The notes beneath the pieces were generated by a model, which did no database searches, was not told where the DNA came from, and saw only the letters and a program-made list of their open reading frames with translations. Made by a program: the position numbers and the translations under genes. Below are positions 32,558 through 40,535 of a stretch of DNA of 40,535 nucleotides, one piece after another. Numbering within the stretch: the stretch's first letter is position 1; each line of letters begins with the position of its first letter. The DNA lies in NCBI GenBank assembly GCA_964510225.1, contig CAZEAN010000054.1, positions 1 to 40,535 of the forward strand. The letters run 5' to 3'. This DNA comes from CAZEAN01 sp964510225. Its GTDB lineage: Bacteria > Planctomycetota > Planctomycetia > Isosphaerales > Isosphaeraceae.

Positions 32558-33631
32558 ATGATACGACATACGGGTTCCATCCTTTTCGGTCACTTGAAGA
32601 CTTGGTTTCAAGGTCCTGATCGGACTACTACAGATCGACGGAAGCCTAACTTTCAACGATCACTGTTGCCCACTTGTGGAGCGTTGGAAGAACGGCGGCT
32701 CATGTCGTCATTCAGTGAACTACGGAATCCGATAGCACCTCAGAGTGAGGTGGCAGAGGTCAGTCGATTAAACACGTCGAGGCCTAATCCACGACCATCC
32801 TTTGCAGGCCCTGTCCAAGTTGTCCGAAACGTCGTCTACCGGACAGAGGGGGATCGGCCGGAATTCCTGGACCTCTATGTCCCATCCGGTCCGATTCCGG
32901 CAGGTGGACGACCTGTCGTGATCGCAATCCACGGTGGCGGTTGGCGACAGTTCAACAAGGAACACTTCGCGCCGAAACTGGCTTCCCTCACGCAGCTCGG
33001 GTACATGGTCGTCGCTCCTAACTACACCCTTGCAGCTCCGGGCCGTCCAAGTTGGCCGGAAAATTTTGAGGACGTTCGGGCTGCGGTCCGCTGGGTTCGG
33101 GGGAATGCTGTGCCACTCGGTGCCGATCCCGACCGAATTGGAGCGATCGGGGAATCGGCCGGTGCTCACTTAGCGACGTTGCTCGCAACTTACCCAGACG
33201 GTCCAATCTCACCTGACGGCATCTCGGTTGGTCCCGAGCCGGTTCTATTTCGGGATGTCTCAGCACGGATTAGCGGAGCGATTGCCTTATCACCTCCGAC
33301 AGATTTGATCGCCCTAGTCGTCCATGCGCGAGGCGGAGCTGCTGCCGCCCAGATGCTCGGAGGCCCGCCTCAACTGATAGCGGGACGCTACTTCGCGGCG
33401 TCACCGCTCACACATGCTTCGGCTGATGATCCGCCGATTCTTCAGATCCATGGGACAGCGGACCCGATCGTCCCCTATGGCCATTCCATTGCGTTGTCAT
33501 GGGCCTTGAGTGCCCGAGGCGTCCCGAACCGCTTTGTGCCACTCTATGGCATAGGGCATGGGTTTTCCCCATTCACACCACAGGGCGGTGCCGGATCGGA
33601 AGTCCTCCGATTCCTCAGAGATTTCGTTTAA
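32558..33631 (+). CDS. Secreted BD-FAE/HSL-like esterase with planctomycete N-terminal motif
   Basis: A 357-residue protein. Residues about 45-50 read ALEERRLMSS, matching the short LE-R-LLS motif at the N termini of many exported planctomycete proteins. The catalytic part begins near residue 95: LDLYVPSGP, oxyanion HGGGW, WPENFEDVRAAVRWVRGNA, nucleophile elbow IGESAGAHLATLLA, acid in HGTADPIVPYGHS and His in YGIGHGFSP. This is the carboxylesterase layout of the hormone-sensitive-lipase/BD-FAE group, which removes acyl or feruloyl groups, often from polysaccharides. The substrate is unknown. It is monocistronic. Confidence 0.85.
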   Translation: MIRHTGSILFGHLKTWFQGPDRTTTDRRKPNFQRSLLPTCGALEERRLMSSFSELRNPIAPQSEVAEVSRLNTSRPNPRPSFAGPVQVVRNVVYRTEGDRPEFLDLYVPSGPIPAGGRPVVIAIHGGGWRQFNKEHFAPKLASLTQLGYMVVAPNYTLAAPGRPSWPENFEDVRAAVRWVRGNAVPLGADPDRIGAIGESAGAHLATLLATYPDGPISPDGISVGPEPVLFRDVSARISGAIALSPPTDLIALVVHARGGAAAAQMLGGPPQLIAGRYFAASPLTHASADDPPILQIHGTADPIVPYGHSIALSWALSARGVPNRFVPLYGIGHGFSPFTPQGGAGSEVLRFLRDFV

Positions 33632-33777
33632 GTTCACCTCGGAGAGTCAATCAAGAGAGCCGATTCGATCAGTTCGGCTCTCGGCCGCTTGCAATCGGGA
33701 GAAGGTTCGTGCGATAACGAGACGAATTGATTGGTTCCATCTAGTTATCAACTCCGTGCGATCTTCCCTCTTCGGTT

Positions 33778-35028
33778 ATGCAGATGCCAGGACGACATCC
33801 GGAACCATTGATCACGACGCAAGGATCGTTAGATGACCTGGTGGTCGACCTGAAGTCGTCTGGCCGTTTTGCTTTCGATACCGAATTTGTCTCCGAAGAT
33901 CGATTTGAGCCCGAACTTTGCTTGATTCAAGTTGCAACTGATGAACGACTTGTCGCGATCGACCCATTGGCCCGTGGCCTCTCGCTCGATCCTCTCTGGA
34001 ATCTCGTCCTTGATCCGGCGATTGAAGTTGTAATGCATGCGGCCGGCGAGGATCTCCGGATCTGTCGAATCCTCACGGATCAATTGCCTGAGCGTGTCTT
34101 CGACACGCAGATTGCGGCTGGCTTTGTAGGACTCAGCTATCCGCTTTCCTTGGTCAACCTAGTTCAGCAGACTCTTGGGATCACGCTCGCTGGCTCTGAG
34201 ACGAGAACTGACTGGCGTCGACGGCCGCTGACCAAGGCACAAGTTGACTACGCGTTGGATGATGTCGCGTACTTGCTTGAGATCACCGACCGGATGAAGG
34301 CGGAATTAGAGTCGGCGGGACGAACTGGGTGGGTCATTGATGAGTTCGAGGCGCAAATCGAGACGGTCCGGAATCGCGTGGAGCAGGATCGCTGGCGGAA
34401 AATCCCCGGGACTTCAAGCATGGGAAGGCGGAGCCTCGAGATCGTCCGTCGGCTCTATCATTGGCGGATCAATGTGGCTCGCGACTCGAACCGGCCCGTC
34501 CGACAAGTCATGCGTGATGACCTCATCTCTGGGATCGCCAAGCGTCAACCTAAGACCCGTCGCGACTTGGAAGCACTCCGAGACTTCAACCGACCGGGAT
34601 TGACGCAAAATGCACGCGAGATTGTCGATTTAGTCGCTGAAGCCTTTGCTCTTCCCGAGAATCAACTGCCTGAACCCTCAGAGCGGTTCGACGATCCTCC
34701 GGGATCCTCAATGCTCGTTGGCTTGCTAAATGCAACGCTCGCCCATTGCGGTACCAAGCAACGAATCGCGCCAAGTCTGATCGGGACAACCTCGGACCTT
34801 AAGGAATTGATCCGTTGGGAACTGGACGGTCGTCCTCAGGAAAAGCGTCCAGCGTTGCTTTCGGGCTGGAGGGCGCTTGCTTGTGGAAACCGATTGCTCG
34901 ATGTCCTCAGTGGCCGTCTGGCACTTCGGATCGATGGAATCGGCGCAGAAGTTCCAGTTGCGCTCGAACCCGTCCTCGACAAGCAAGAATCTCAACTGGA
35001 CACGAACGAATCTCAGGAAAACTCATGA
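33778..35028 (+). CDS. rnd: Ribonuclease D
   Basis: A 416-residue 3'-to-5' exoribonuclease. The DEDDy catalytic motifs are complete: FAFDTEFVSE (Asp34, Glu36), VMHAAGEDLRI and VDYALDDVAYLLEI with the catalytic Tyr and Asp. SLVNLVQQTLGITLAGSETRTDWRRRPLT is diagnostic for RNase D. An HRDC-type domain follows (about residues 215-290, LEIVRRLYHWRINVARDSNRPVRQVMRDDLISGIAKRQPKT). It trims tRNA precursors and other structured RNAs. The last codons overlap the next gene start (ATGA at 35025), so the two are co-translated. Confidence 0.93.
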   Translation: MQMPGRHPEPLITTQGSLDDLVVDLKSSGRFAFDTEFVSEDRFEPELCLIQVATDERLVAIDPLARGLSLDPLWNLVLDPAIEVVMHAAGEDLRICRILTDQLPERVFDTQIAAGFVGLSYPLSLVNLVQQTLGITLAGSETRTDWRRRPLTKAQVDYALDDVAYLLEITDRMKAELESAGRTGWVIDEFEAQIETVRNRVEQDRWRKIPGTSSMGRRSLEIVRRLYHWRINVARDSNRPVRQVMRDDLISGIAKRQPKTRRDLEALRDFNRPGLTQNAREIVDLVAEAFALPENQLPEPSERFDDPPGSSMLVGLLNATLAHCGTKQRIAPSLIGTTSDLKELIRWELDGRPQEKRPALLSGWRALACGNRLLDVLSGRLALRIDGIGAEVPVALEPVLDKQESQLDTNESQENS

Positions 35029-35867
35029 AGCGGATTGTCAGTTGTTTTACAAACTGTTACGGCTCGGCCGGAGTCCGAGTCGCCGTCGAGAAGATCGGTA
35101 ATACGGGGATAAACCACCTAGAATTAGCGCTCCGGGGGCACAACTTCGGCGGTCTAGTGATTCCAGAAGAGGTTGTCGTCACTGAACAAGCCGACCACGC
35201 GACCGTCAAGAACTTTCTCGAACTCCTTAAGAACCATCGGGTCTCGATTAGCGCTTGTAATGTAGGAGGAGGTGACATCCGGACCGACGAAGGGACCGCA
35301 CTCACTGAGCGTCGAATGCGGTTCGCTAAGAAGTGGTTCGGTGTTCCCGTGGTGGTCTCGGGCGCAAGCCAACCGGAGACGCCGCAAGAGCGTCGCGCTG
35401 TCATCGAGAATCTCCGAAAGCTCGGTGATCTCGCAAAGGAACTCGACCTCGTGATCGCGCTGGAGACTCATCAAGGTCCGACTCAGAACGCCGATGAGAT
35501 GTTGACGCTGATGTTCGAGGTTCATCACGATCGAGTCCAGCTAAACTTTGATACCGCGAACATCCTATACTACAACGACGGTGTTGATGTCTATGAACAA
35601 CTCGATCGCGTGAAGACGTATGTGAAGAACGTGCACATCAAGGATTCGCGCGGTCAAAAAGGGGATTGGTTTTTTCCGGCGGTTGGTGACGGAGGTGCGA
35701 TCGATTTCAGCCGGATCAGATCAATTCTTGATGGTGTCGGTTTCCAAGGACCTTATGGCATCGAGATTGAAGGGATCGGCGGCGAGCCTGATCCCGGTCT
35801 CGAGGGACGACAGGACAGAATCAAGCGAAGTGTCGACCATCTCCGGACTTGTGGATTCTTCGACTAA
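35025..35867 (+). CDS. Sugar phosphate isomerase/epimerase (AP endonuclease 2-like TIM barrel)
   Basis: A 280-residue TIM-barrel protein. Residues expected to bind metal and sugar sit in HLELALRGHNFG, SACNVGGGDIR, VIALETHQGPTQNADEML (Glu and His), LNFDTANILYYN (Asp), KNVHIKDSRG (His) and GIEIEGIGG (Glu). The family includes xylose isomerase-like and inosose dehydratase/isomerase enzymes with divalent metals. The reaction cannot be fixed. ATG 35025 overlaps the RNase D stop by 4 bases, a functional mix that suggests economy of the operon and not a shared pathway. Confidence 0.85.
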   Translation: MKRIVSCFTNCYGSAGVRVAVEKIGNTGINHLELALRGHNFGGLVIPEEVVVTEQADHATVKNFLELLKNHRVSISACNVGGGDIRTDEGTALTERRMRFAKKWFGVPVVVSGASQPETPQERRAVIENLRKLGDLAKELDLVIALETHQGPTQNADEMLTLMFEVHHDRVQLNFDTANILYYNDGVDVYEQLDRVKTYVKNVHIKDSRGQKGDWFFPAVGDGGAIDFSRIRSILDGVGFQGPYGIEIEGIGGEPDPGLEGRQDRIKRSVDHLRTCGFFD

Positions 35868-36033
35868 CCACAACTGAATGTCCTCATCTTTCGTACGAAT
35901 TACCAACTCTAAAATGATATCGGACGCAACACGATTTCAACTGATTCCGTTCCTCGAACGTTCGAGAGCCCAGTAGAACTTTAGACTCGGGAATGTCTTG
36001 TCTCCGTCTGAGTCGCTCCGAGGTTTTCCCCGT

Positions 36034-36900
36034 ATGGCCAATTCGGGCGAATCGCCGCAATTCACAAAGATCGAACTCGAGATCATTAGGACGATCGGTC
36101 TCGGAGCCGGAAGTACGATCTCACTTGTCCGTGACAAAGCCACGCGAAAACCGTATGCCCTCAAGCAAGTCGAGCGAAAAGGGCCGGAAGACGACATTTA
36201 TATACAACAGGCACTCCATGAGTTCGAAGTCGCCCGGCTTCTCCGCCATCGTTCTTTGCTTACGATCTACGATTGCCGGACCCGCCGTTCCTGGTTCAAG
36301 GTTGCTGCCGTCGAGCTCTTGATGGAGTACGTCGATGGCGCAGTTCTGGATGAAATCCAGAGCTTGACCCTGAAGCAACTGGTCGCCGTCTTTCGACGGG
36401 TTGCCGATGCGTTGTCTCACATGCACCGACGCGGAATCTACCACGGTGATCTCAAGCCCGGCAACGTGATGGTTTCAAAGCAAGGCGAGGTCAAAGTGAT
36501 CGATTTCGGGACCGCCTGGATCCGTGGTGAGAACAAAGACCGAATCCAAGGGACTCCTGAATACATGGCTCCGGAGCAAGAGAACCGGAAAGTCGTCGAC
36601 GATCGGACCGATCTCTACAACCTCGGCGCGACGATGTACCGGATGTTTACTGGGCAACATGCGAACCTCGGGATCCTCGGTCTTAATGCGAGCCGAGTGA
36701 GCCGTCGGATGCTTCAGCCGCCGATCGCGATCGTCGGAGGACTTCCGAAGGAACTCAGTGATCTGATCATGGAATGCCTCCAAGCAAACCCGAACCGTCG
36801 GCCTTCCAGCGTGCGGGAAGTTCGGTTGCAACTTGATGAGATTGCGAAGAAGCTCCGGACCTCCTCTGAAAAATCGTTGGACGAAGATCGCCCTTCGTGA
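36034..36900 (+). CDS. Cytosolic Ser/Thr protein kinase of the non-RD type
   Basis: A 288-residue kinase domain with little else and no membrane helix. Motifs are the glycine loop GLGAGSTISLV, Lys44 in YALKQV, Glu65 on helix C, catalytic loop HGDLKPGNVMV (Asp139, Lys141, Asn144), VIDFGTA (Asp157) and PEYMAPEQ. The HRD Arg is replaced by Gly (HGD), so activation-loop phosphorylation is unlikely to control it in the usual way. ATG 36034 is preferred to TTG 35998. Unlike most planctomycete kinases it has no sensor or TPR extension, so its input must come from partners. It is monocistronic, followed by a terminator-like hairpin. Confidence 0.92.
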   Translation: MANSGESPQFTKIELEIIRTIGLGAGSTISLVRDKATRKPYALKQVERKGPEDDIYIQQALHEFEVARLLRHRSLLTIYDCRTRRSWFKVAAVELLMEYVDGAVLDEIQSLTLKQLVAVFRRVADALSHMHRRGIYHGDLKPGNVMVSKQGEVKVIDFGTAWIRGENKDRIQGTPEYMAPEQENRKVVDDRTDLYNLGATMYRMFTGQHANLGILGLNASRVSRRMLQPPIAIVGGLPKELSDLIMECLQANPNRRPSSVREVRLQLDEIAKKLRTSSEKSLDEDRPS

Positions 36901-37021
36901 GACGAGTTGCGGAGATGAGACAGCACACTGAGTCACCGATAGCTCGTTCTAGCTTTGCTTTGGTAAGCCGTAGAGACGTTTGGTCGGTACTGAAGATTGA
37001 GGCATCGAGAAGGCGGTCGAC

Positions 37022-37055
37022 CCCGATCAGCATTCTCCGATGTCATCGGGTTTTT
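37022..37055 (+). terminator. Probable Rho-independent terminator after the kinase gene
   Basis: CCCGAT at 37022-37027 pairs with ATCGGG at 37045-37050, with an inner CCGAT/ATCGG option, followed directly by TTTTT at 37051-37055. It lies about 120 bases after the kinase stop. Confidence 0.45.
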
Positions 37056-37120
37056 GTCCTGAATTAGTCTCGGAATTGCAACTGGCTTGTCCTCAAGCCT
37101 GACCGGCCATCGATCAGATC

Positions 37121-37830
37121 TTGTTATTGGACCCGGACCTATTTCGGGGCGAATCAGATCGACACAACGAGCAGATCCATCAGTTGCTACTCGTTGAGGG
37201 ATCCATGCTGAATCACGAGACAGTCATCCTGTTTCCTCGACTCGTCGTTGCCACCCGCCAAGTCTTAGAGTTTGATTTACTCCTCAACGTGATCGAGGTC
37301 GGAGACGGTCCCATGCTTGAGGGAAGTGGTTCGATCTATCCTACGGGTCTGACCGTCTTGGGTAATCGCATGACGATGGCTGCCATTGTCCCGACGAAAG
37401 CGGCGATCGTGGCTGGGCCGAATTCGCAGGCTTACAAAGACATACTTGGGAATCTCTGGCCCAACGATCTTTTCGGGAGGGGCGGAAGCGGTCGCAGGCG
37501 GCGGGAGTGGAGACCGAGTTGGTATCAATACGTGCGTGATGCGTCTCTTCCTCCCACAGGGTTATCCCTCCGGAGCCATACTGACCTCCAGCACTGTCTT
37601 CAACTATAAATCGTTCGACATTTCCCCATCACTCCTTGTACCCTCGCGTAAACCTGGAGTTCGGGAGCAAAGGTCGATTCCTTCACGGTCCAATATGAAG
37701 CCACCGTTCTGGAACCTTCAACAATGGTTCTGGAGGAGAGTGGGCTCTCGGCGCTGGTCTTGTTGGTTACGCACTGTCGAGTTGGTTGGGGCGTAGATTC
37801 AAACACCCCAAACACTTACTCTCGACGGGT
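37121..37830 (+). pseudogene. Frameshifted PEP-CTERM exported protein
   Basis: No single frame is coding, but three plus-strand frames joined in order give a recognisable protein. Frame A (to about 37470) reads VEGSMLNHETVILFP...GSGSIYPTGLTVLGNRMTMAAIVPTKAAIVAGPNSQAYKDILGNLWPNDL. Frame B (about 37440-37640) reads GGGSGDRVGIN...LFLPQGYPSGAILTSSTVFNYKSFD. Frame C (37652-37735) reads TWSSGAKVDSFTVQYEATVLEPSTMVL. Then a further shift at about 37740 gives ALGAGLVGYALSSWLGRR. The end is the PEP-CTERM sorting signal: an (V/L)(P/E)EPS(T) motif, a hydrophobic helix and an arginine pair. At least three frameshifts make this a decayed gene. N-terminal signal not located. Confidence 0.6.
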
Positions 37831-38115
37831 TGTTGTCCGTGTACCCTCGTCGGCAGCGTTATGTCGAGATTTTCTGACGACTTCATCTCTTGTAGTGGGT
37901 CGTCCGATCGTGCGTTGCACGAGAATTGAGGGTCGGGTGACCTCAGGACATTGTCTCGGATCGCATGATCCATCTACTTCGAATCATTCCGATCTCTGAG
38001 AGCTCCTAGATCGAATGGGGATCCGACGCGCCTGCATCTACAAGTCGCCGGGGTTACGGGTCGGGGTTGTCTTGCATCGTGGGTTATTGTTAGTCTAGTA
38101 ATCTTTCCACCATTA
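37831..38115. other. Intergenic stretch without a gene
   Basis: No protein-like frame is seen. A small hairpin (TCGTGC/GCACGA around GTT, at about 37908-37922) is present. The promoter of the small basic protein should be near the right end. TTGCAT at about 38071 has only a poor -10 partner. Confidence 0.35.
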
Positions 38116-38157
38116 AAGTCCGCGTCGTCTGTGTAATGCCTCTCGACACGCGGACTT
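38116..38157 (+). promoter_or_regulatory. Leader hairpin upstream of the small basic protein
   Basis: AAGTCCGCGT at 38116-38125 pairs perfectly with ACGCGGACTT at 38148-38157 around a 22-base loop, ending 46 bases before ATG 38204. Hairpins in this place often mediate autogenous control of ribosomal protein mRNAs. No attenuator T-run follows. Confidence 0.5.
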
Positions 38158-38203
38158 CCGATTTCCTCAGACTGTTTGATCCGTCGAGAACCTGGGAGGG
38201 CTT

Positions 38204-38293
38204 ATGGCCAGTCGCCGTCGCGGTAAGGGTCGTCGCAAAGTGGGACGCAAGAAACGCCGGATGCGTAGCAAGATCCGACATCGTAAGAAGTAG
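38204..38293 (+). CDS. 29-residue arginine/lysine-rich protein, probable ribosomal or RNA-binding protein
   Basis: A complete ORF from ATG 38204 to TAG 38291-38293, with the strong ribosome site GGGAGGG ending three bases before the ATG. Of 29 residues, 20 are Arg, Lys or His, with repeating RRRGKGRRK, VGRKKRRMRSK and IRHRKK. The composition and length resemble tiny ribosomal proteins such as bS22/THX or the Cox24/AURKAIP1-like tail, and I have the impression of similar peptides in other planctomycetes, unchecked. It lies within the first part of a longer frame of the next gene, which starts downstream at 38409. A 10-bp hairpin precedes it. Confidence 0.75.
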   Translation: MASRRRGKGRRKVGRKKRRMRSKIRHRKK

Positions 38294-38408
38294 TGTAGTC
38301 CGTCCGTTCGCCCCCGCCGAGAGTCCGCGACGCATCGTCTTAATTTTGAGTTTACCGCGATCGGAATCGCCCAATCTTGGTTCAATTTTCACTCGTGGAG
38401 CACCAGTT

Positions 38409-39791
38409 GTGCGAGATTCCCTCTTGGTCCTAGCAGCTTGCGTTGGAATTCTGAACATGATCTCAGGACCCGCCTATGGTAGATCAGGTCCACTTGATGA
38501 TTATCTCGGTAAAGAAGATTCAACGTATAGCTGGAAATTGAAGAAGACCGAGGAATCGGCCGCAGGGACTCTTTATGAGATCGCTCTCAGATCGCAGACC
38601 TGGCGTGGAATCCCCTGGGATCATCAGTTTCGGATCTATGAACCGAAGCAGTACGAGCATGTTGACGTCATGCTTCTTTTCATCACCGGGGGAAGCAGTC
38701 GATCGGTCCGTCGACCCGATGATGACGCGCAAGCGTTCGCGCTCGCTCAGGCGACCGGATCCCGTGTAGCGGTCTTGCCTCAAGTTCCCAATCAGCCTCT
38801 TTTGGGAGATCGAACGGAAGATGACTTGATCGCCCACACATTTCAGGAATTCCTGAAATCGGGTGAGATGGACTTGCCCTTACTTCTGCCGATGGTCAAA
38901 AGCGCTGTCCGGGCGATGGATACTGCTCAACAATGGGCTGTCGAGTTTGGAGAACCGATCAAGGACTTCGTGGTCACCGGCGCTTCGAAACGGGGTTGGA
39001 CCACTTGGCTGACCGGTGCAGTTGATGATCGAGTCGTGGCGATTGCACCGATGGTCATTCCGACCCTGAACATGCGTGCCAACTCGGAAAATCAGCTCAG
39101 CCTCTGGGGAGTTTACAGCGAGCAGATTGCCGATTACACCGATCGAGGTCTTACCGATACCTTCGATACGGAACAGGGGAAGATTCTCTGGGAAATCGTT
39201 GATCCTTATTTCTACCTCGATCGAATCCAAGTCCCGATCCTGCAGATCAACGGTACCAACGATCCCTACTGGACTCACGATTCGATGCGATTCTATTGGG
39301 ATCAGATCAAAAGTCCAAAGGGGGTCGTTTACCTCCCCAATGCAGGTCATGGTCTCGAAAAGAATCGGGACTATGCCATCAACGGTGTCGGTGCGCTCGT
39401 CCGACTTGTAGCGACCGATCGCTCACTACCATCACTTAGATGGAACACAGAAGGTGAGGAGGCTATCCGGTTCTCGGTCACTACGGTCTCCTCAGGGCCC
39501 GAAGCGCTGGCTCCGAAGTCCGGGGTATTCCACGTCGCTCAATCGAGCGACCGCGATTTTCGAGACGATCTCTGGGAACCGCAGATCGTAAAGTCCCTTC
39601 ACGAAGATCGGGGAAATGGTACTTCTTCAGGCATATTCATCGATCTGATGCGTCCGGCTCAAGGATCGATCGCTGCGCTTGCGGACTTGACCTTTGAAGT
39701 GGATGGCCTGGAATTTCATTTGACGACACCGATCCACGAGTTTCGTCCCAACCCCACTGAGGATACGAATGGCGGAGCCTCAGGTAATTGA
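38409..39791 (+). CDS. PhoPQ-activated pathogenicity-related (PqaA-like) exported protein
   Basis: A 460-residue protein. The frame opens at 38136, but GTG 38409 starts a proper signal peptide (RDSLLVLAACVGILNMISGPAYG) with GTGGAG upstream, and avoids the separate small ORF at 38204. The body matches the PhoPQ-activated family: YLGKEDSTYSWKLKKT, LFITGGSSR, QVPNQPLL, VTGASKRGWTTWLTGAVDDRVVAIAPMVIPTLNM (nucleophile Ser in GASKRG), DPYFYLDRIQVPILQINGTNDPYW and LPNAGHGL. It has an alpha/beta hydrolase fold and a serine, acid and His triad. Its substrate is unknown. The MOSC gene follows at once. Confidence 0.88.
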   Translation: MRDSLLVLAACVGILNMISGPAYGRSGPLDDYLGKEDSTYSWKLKKTEESAAGTLYEIALRSQTWRGIPWDHQFRIYEPKQYEHVDVMLLFITGGSSRSVRRPDDDAQAFALAQATGSRVAVLPQVPNQPLLGDRTEDDLIAHTFQEFLKSGEMDLPLLLPMVKSAVRAMDTAQQWAVEFGEPIKDFVVTGASKRGWTTWLTGAVDDRVVAIAPMVIPTLNMRANSENQLSLWGVYSEQIADYTDRGLTDTFDTEQGKILWEIVDPYFYLDRIQVPILQINGTNDPYWTHDSMRFYWDQIKSPKGVVYLPNAGHGLEKNRDYAINGVGALVRLVATDRSLPSLRWNTEGEEAIRFSVTTVSSGPEALAPKSGVFHVAQSSDRDFRDDLWEPQIVKSLHEDRGNGTSSGIFIDLMRPAQGSIAALADLTFEVDGLEFHLTTPIHEFRPNPTEDTNGGASGN

Positions 39792-39806
39792 GTGACGAGG
39801 TTAGGG

Positions 39807-40466
39807 ATGAGTGGTGAGGTTCTTGCTGTAAATGTCGGCCGACCTCGTCTCAAGCAATGGCGCGGCCGGACCATCTCGACGGCTATCTTCAAGAATCCCG
39901 TGGAAGGGCGGATCCGCGTTGGCTCTGAAGGGCTCGAAGGAGACCAACAAGCCGATCGTTCCGCCCACGGTGGCGTTGATAAAGCGGTCTACGTCTATCC
40001 AACCGAATATTACGACGACTGGCGAACCGAATTAGGACTCGATCCATTACCTGCAACAAATTTCGGCGAAAACCTGACTATTTCAGGTGGCTGGCTCGAT
40101 ACTGAAGTCCGGATCGGCGACCGCTACCAGATCGGCGCGACGTTGTTCGAGGTCAGCCAACCTCGTCTGCCTTGTGCCAAACTAAACCTTCGGTTTGAAC
40201 GTCCCGATATGGTGAAGCGGATGACGGCGAACGGGCGAGTAGGCTTTTATTTCCGAGTGATCGAGACCGGGACCATTGCTGTACGTGACCTCGTTGAGCG
40301 GGTTCATCAATCCCCGATTGAGTTTACTGTCCTCGATGCAGCCCGTTTAGAAACACGCGATCGATCGAATCTATCGCTTCTCCGACTCGCCTTGACTGTC
40401 GAGGCGTTAACCAGCTCTTGGAAAGAGAACTTTCGGCGTCGATTGAGTATGATCGAGAATAGCTAA
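39807..40466 (+). CDS. MOSC domain protein (YiiM-like)
   Basis: A 219-residue cytosolic protein. MOSC domain signatures are GLEGDQQADRSAHGGVDKAVYVYPTEYYDDW, NFGENLTISG, and the active Cys in SQPRLPCAKLNLRF, followed by the YiiM C-terminal region NGRVGFYFRVIETG. MOSC proteins bind the molybdenum cofactor through this Cys; YiiM reduces N-hydroxylated compounds such as 6-hydroxylaminopurine. GTG 39792 directly follows the previous stop, but ATG 39807 has GAGG at a better distance and I chose it. It is probably co-transcribed with the PqaA-like gene. The last 65 bases of the window hold no visible gene. Confidence 0.93.
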   Translation: MSGEVLAVNVGRPRLKQWRGRTISTAIFKNPVEGRIRVGSEGLEGDQQADRSAHGGVDKAVYVYPTEYYDDWRTELGLDPLPATNFGENLTISGGWLDTEVRIGDRYQIGATLFEVSQPRLPCAKLNLRFERPDMVKRMTANGRVGFYFRVIETGTIAVRDLVERVHQSPIEFTVLDAARLETRDRSNLSLLRLALTVEALTSSWKENFRRRLSMIENS

Positions 40467-40535
40467 GCGGCTGATTGTCGTACGACCCGGGATCGACTTT
40501 GATCGCGATCGGATCGACCGACAGGACTCAACGGC

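Noticed and set aside
37121..37609. An intact 162-residue hypothetical gene
   Set aside because: Its C-terminal third is Arg-rich nonsense, while the neighbouring frame carries family-like sequence; it fits better as one segment of the frameshifted PEP-CTERM gene.
38136..38408. N-terminal extension of the PqaA-like protein back to 38136
   Set aside because: The extension is not signal-like and overlaps the well-supported 29-residue ORF in another frame; GTG 38409 with a ribosome site gives a proper signal peptide.

Overview
The window looks like chromosomal DNA of a planctomycete. The evidence is a DUF1559 prepilin-like protein with its H-x-DG tail, a DUF4198/Kelch secreted protein, a secreted esterase carrying the planctomycete N-terminal LEERRLMS-type motif, a decayed PEP-CTERM gene, a CHAT/TPR lipoprotein, a PhoPQ-activated (PqaA-like) protein, a DUF3179 protein and a bacterial Ser/Thr kinase. 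I cannot fix the genus. No rRNA, convincing tRNA, CRISPR array or phage module is visible.

Layout. 1-3.6 kb: the tail of an ArsP-type permease, an overlapping anchored protein, a SnoaL/SgcJ-like protein, and an IS5-family element (1971-2826) with terminal inverted repeats, TA target duplication and an in-frame amber codon in its transposase. A small membrane protein with an anti-sigma-like zinc-binding motif follows. 3.7-12.1 kb: ordinary core and metabolic genes (DUF3179, a conserved hypothetical, UPF0173 hydrolase, SBF-family transporter, membrane hypothetical, RibF, CvpA, S4 RNA-binding protein, orphan histidine kinase). 12.4-18.5 kb: regulatory and hypothetical genes (sigma-like factor with a structured leader, cNMP-binding protein, disordered lipoprotein, thioredoxin-TPR chaperone).

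18.5-21.7 kb is a scrap zone. A TPR gene is cut at about 19050 by an IS66-family transposase remnant, which abuts a fragment of a HYD1-type ADP-ribosyltransferase toxin. A HEAT-like protein and a gene-poor 870-bp gap follow. 21.7-27.8 kb: enolase with an N-terminal extension, a downstream hairpin, then an alpha/beta hydrolase whose stop overlaps the start of a large propeller-TPR-CHAT lipoprotein lacking the CHAT catalytic residues.

27.8-32.2 kb is the most attractive unit. A 21-bp perfect palindrome resembling a Fur-type 7-1-7 operator precedes DUF1559, DUF4198-Kelch and a small lipoprotein in the same orientation. I propose a metal-responsive cell-surface system. The rest holds the secreted esterase, RNase D overlapping a sugar-phosphate isomerase/epimerase-type gene, a non-RD Ser/Thr kinase, the PEP-CTERM pseudogene (about 37.1-37.8 kb), a 29-residue highly basic protein (38204-38293) with a hairpin leader suggestive of a ribosomal or RNA-binding protein, a PqaA-like protein and a MOSC/YiiM protein.
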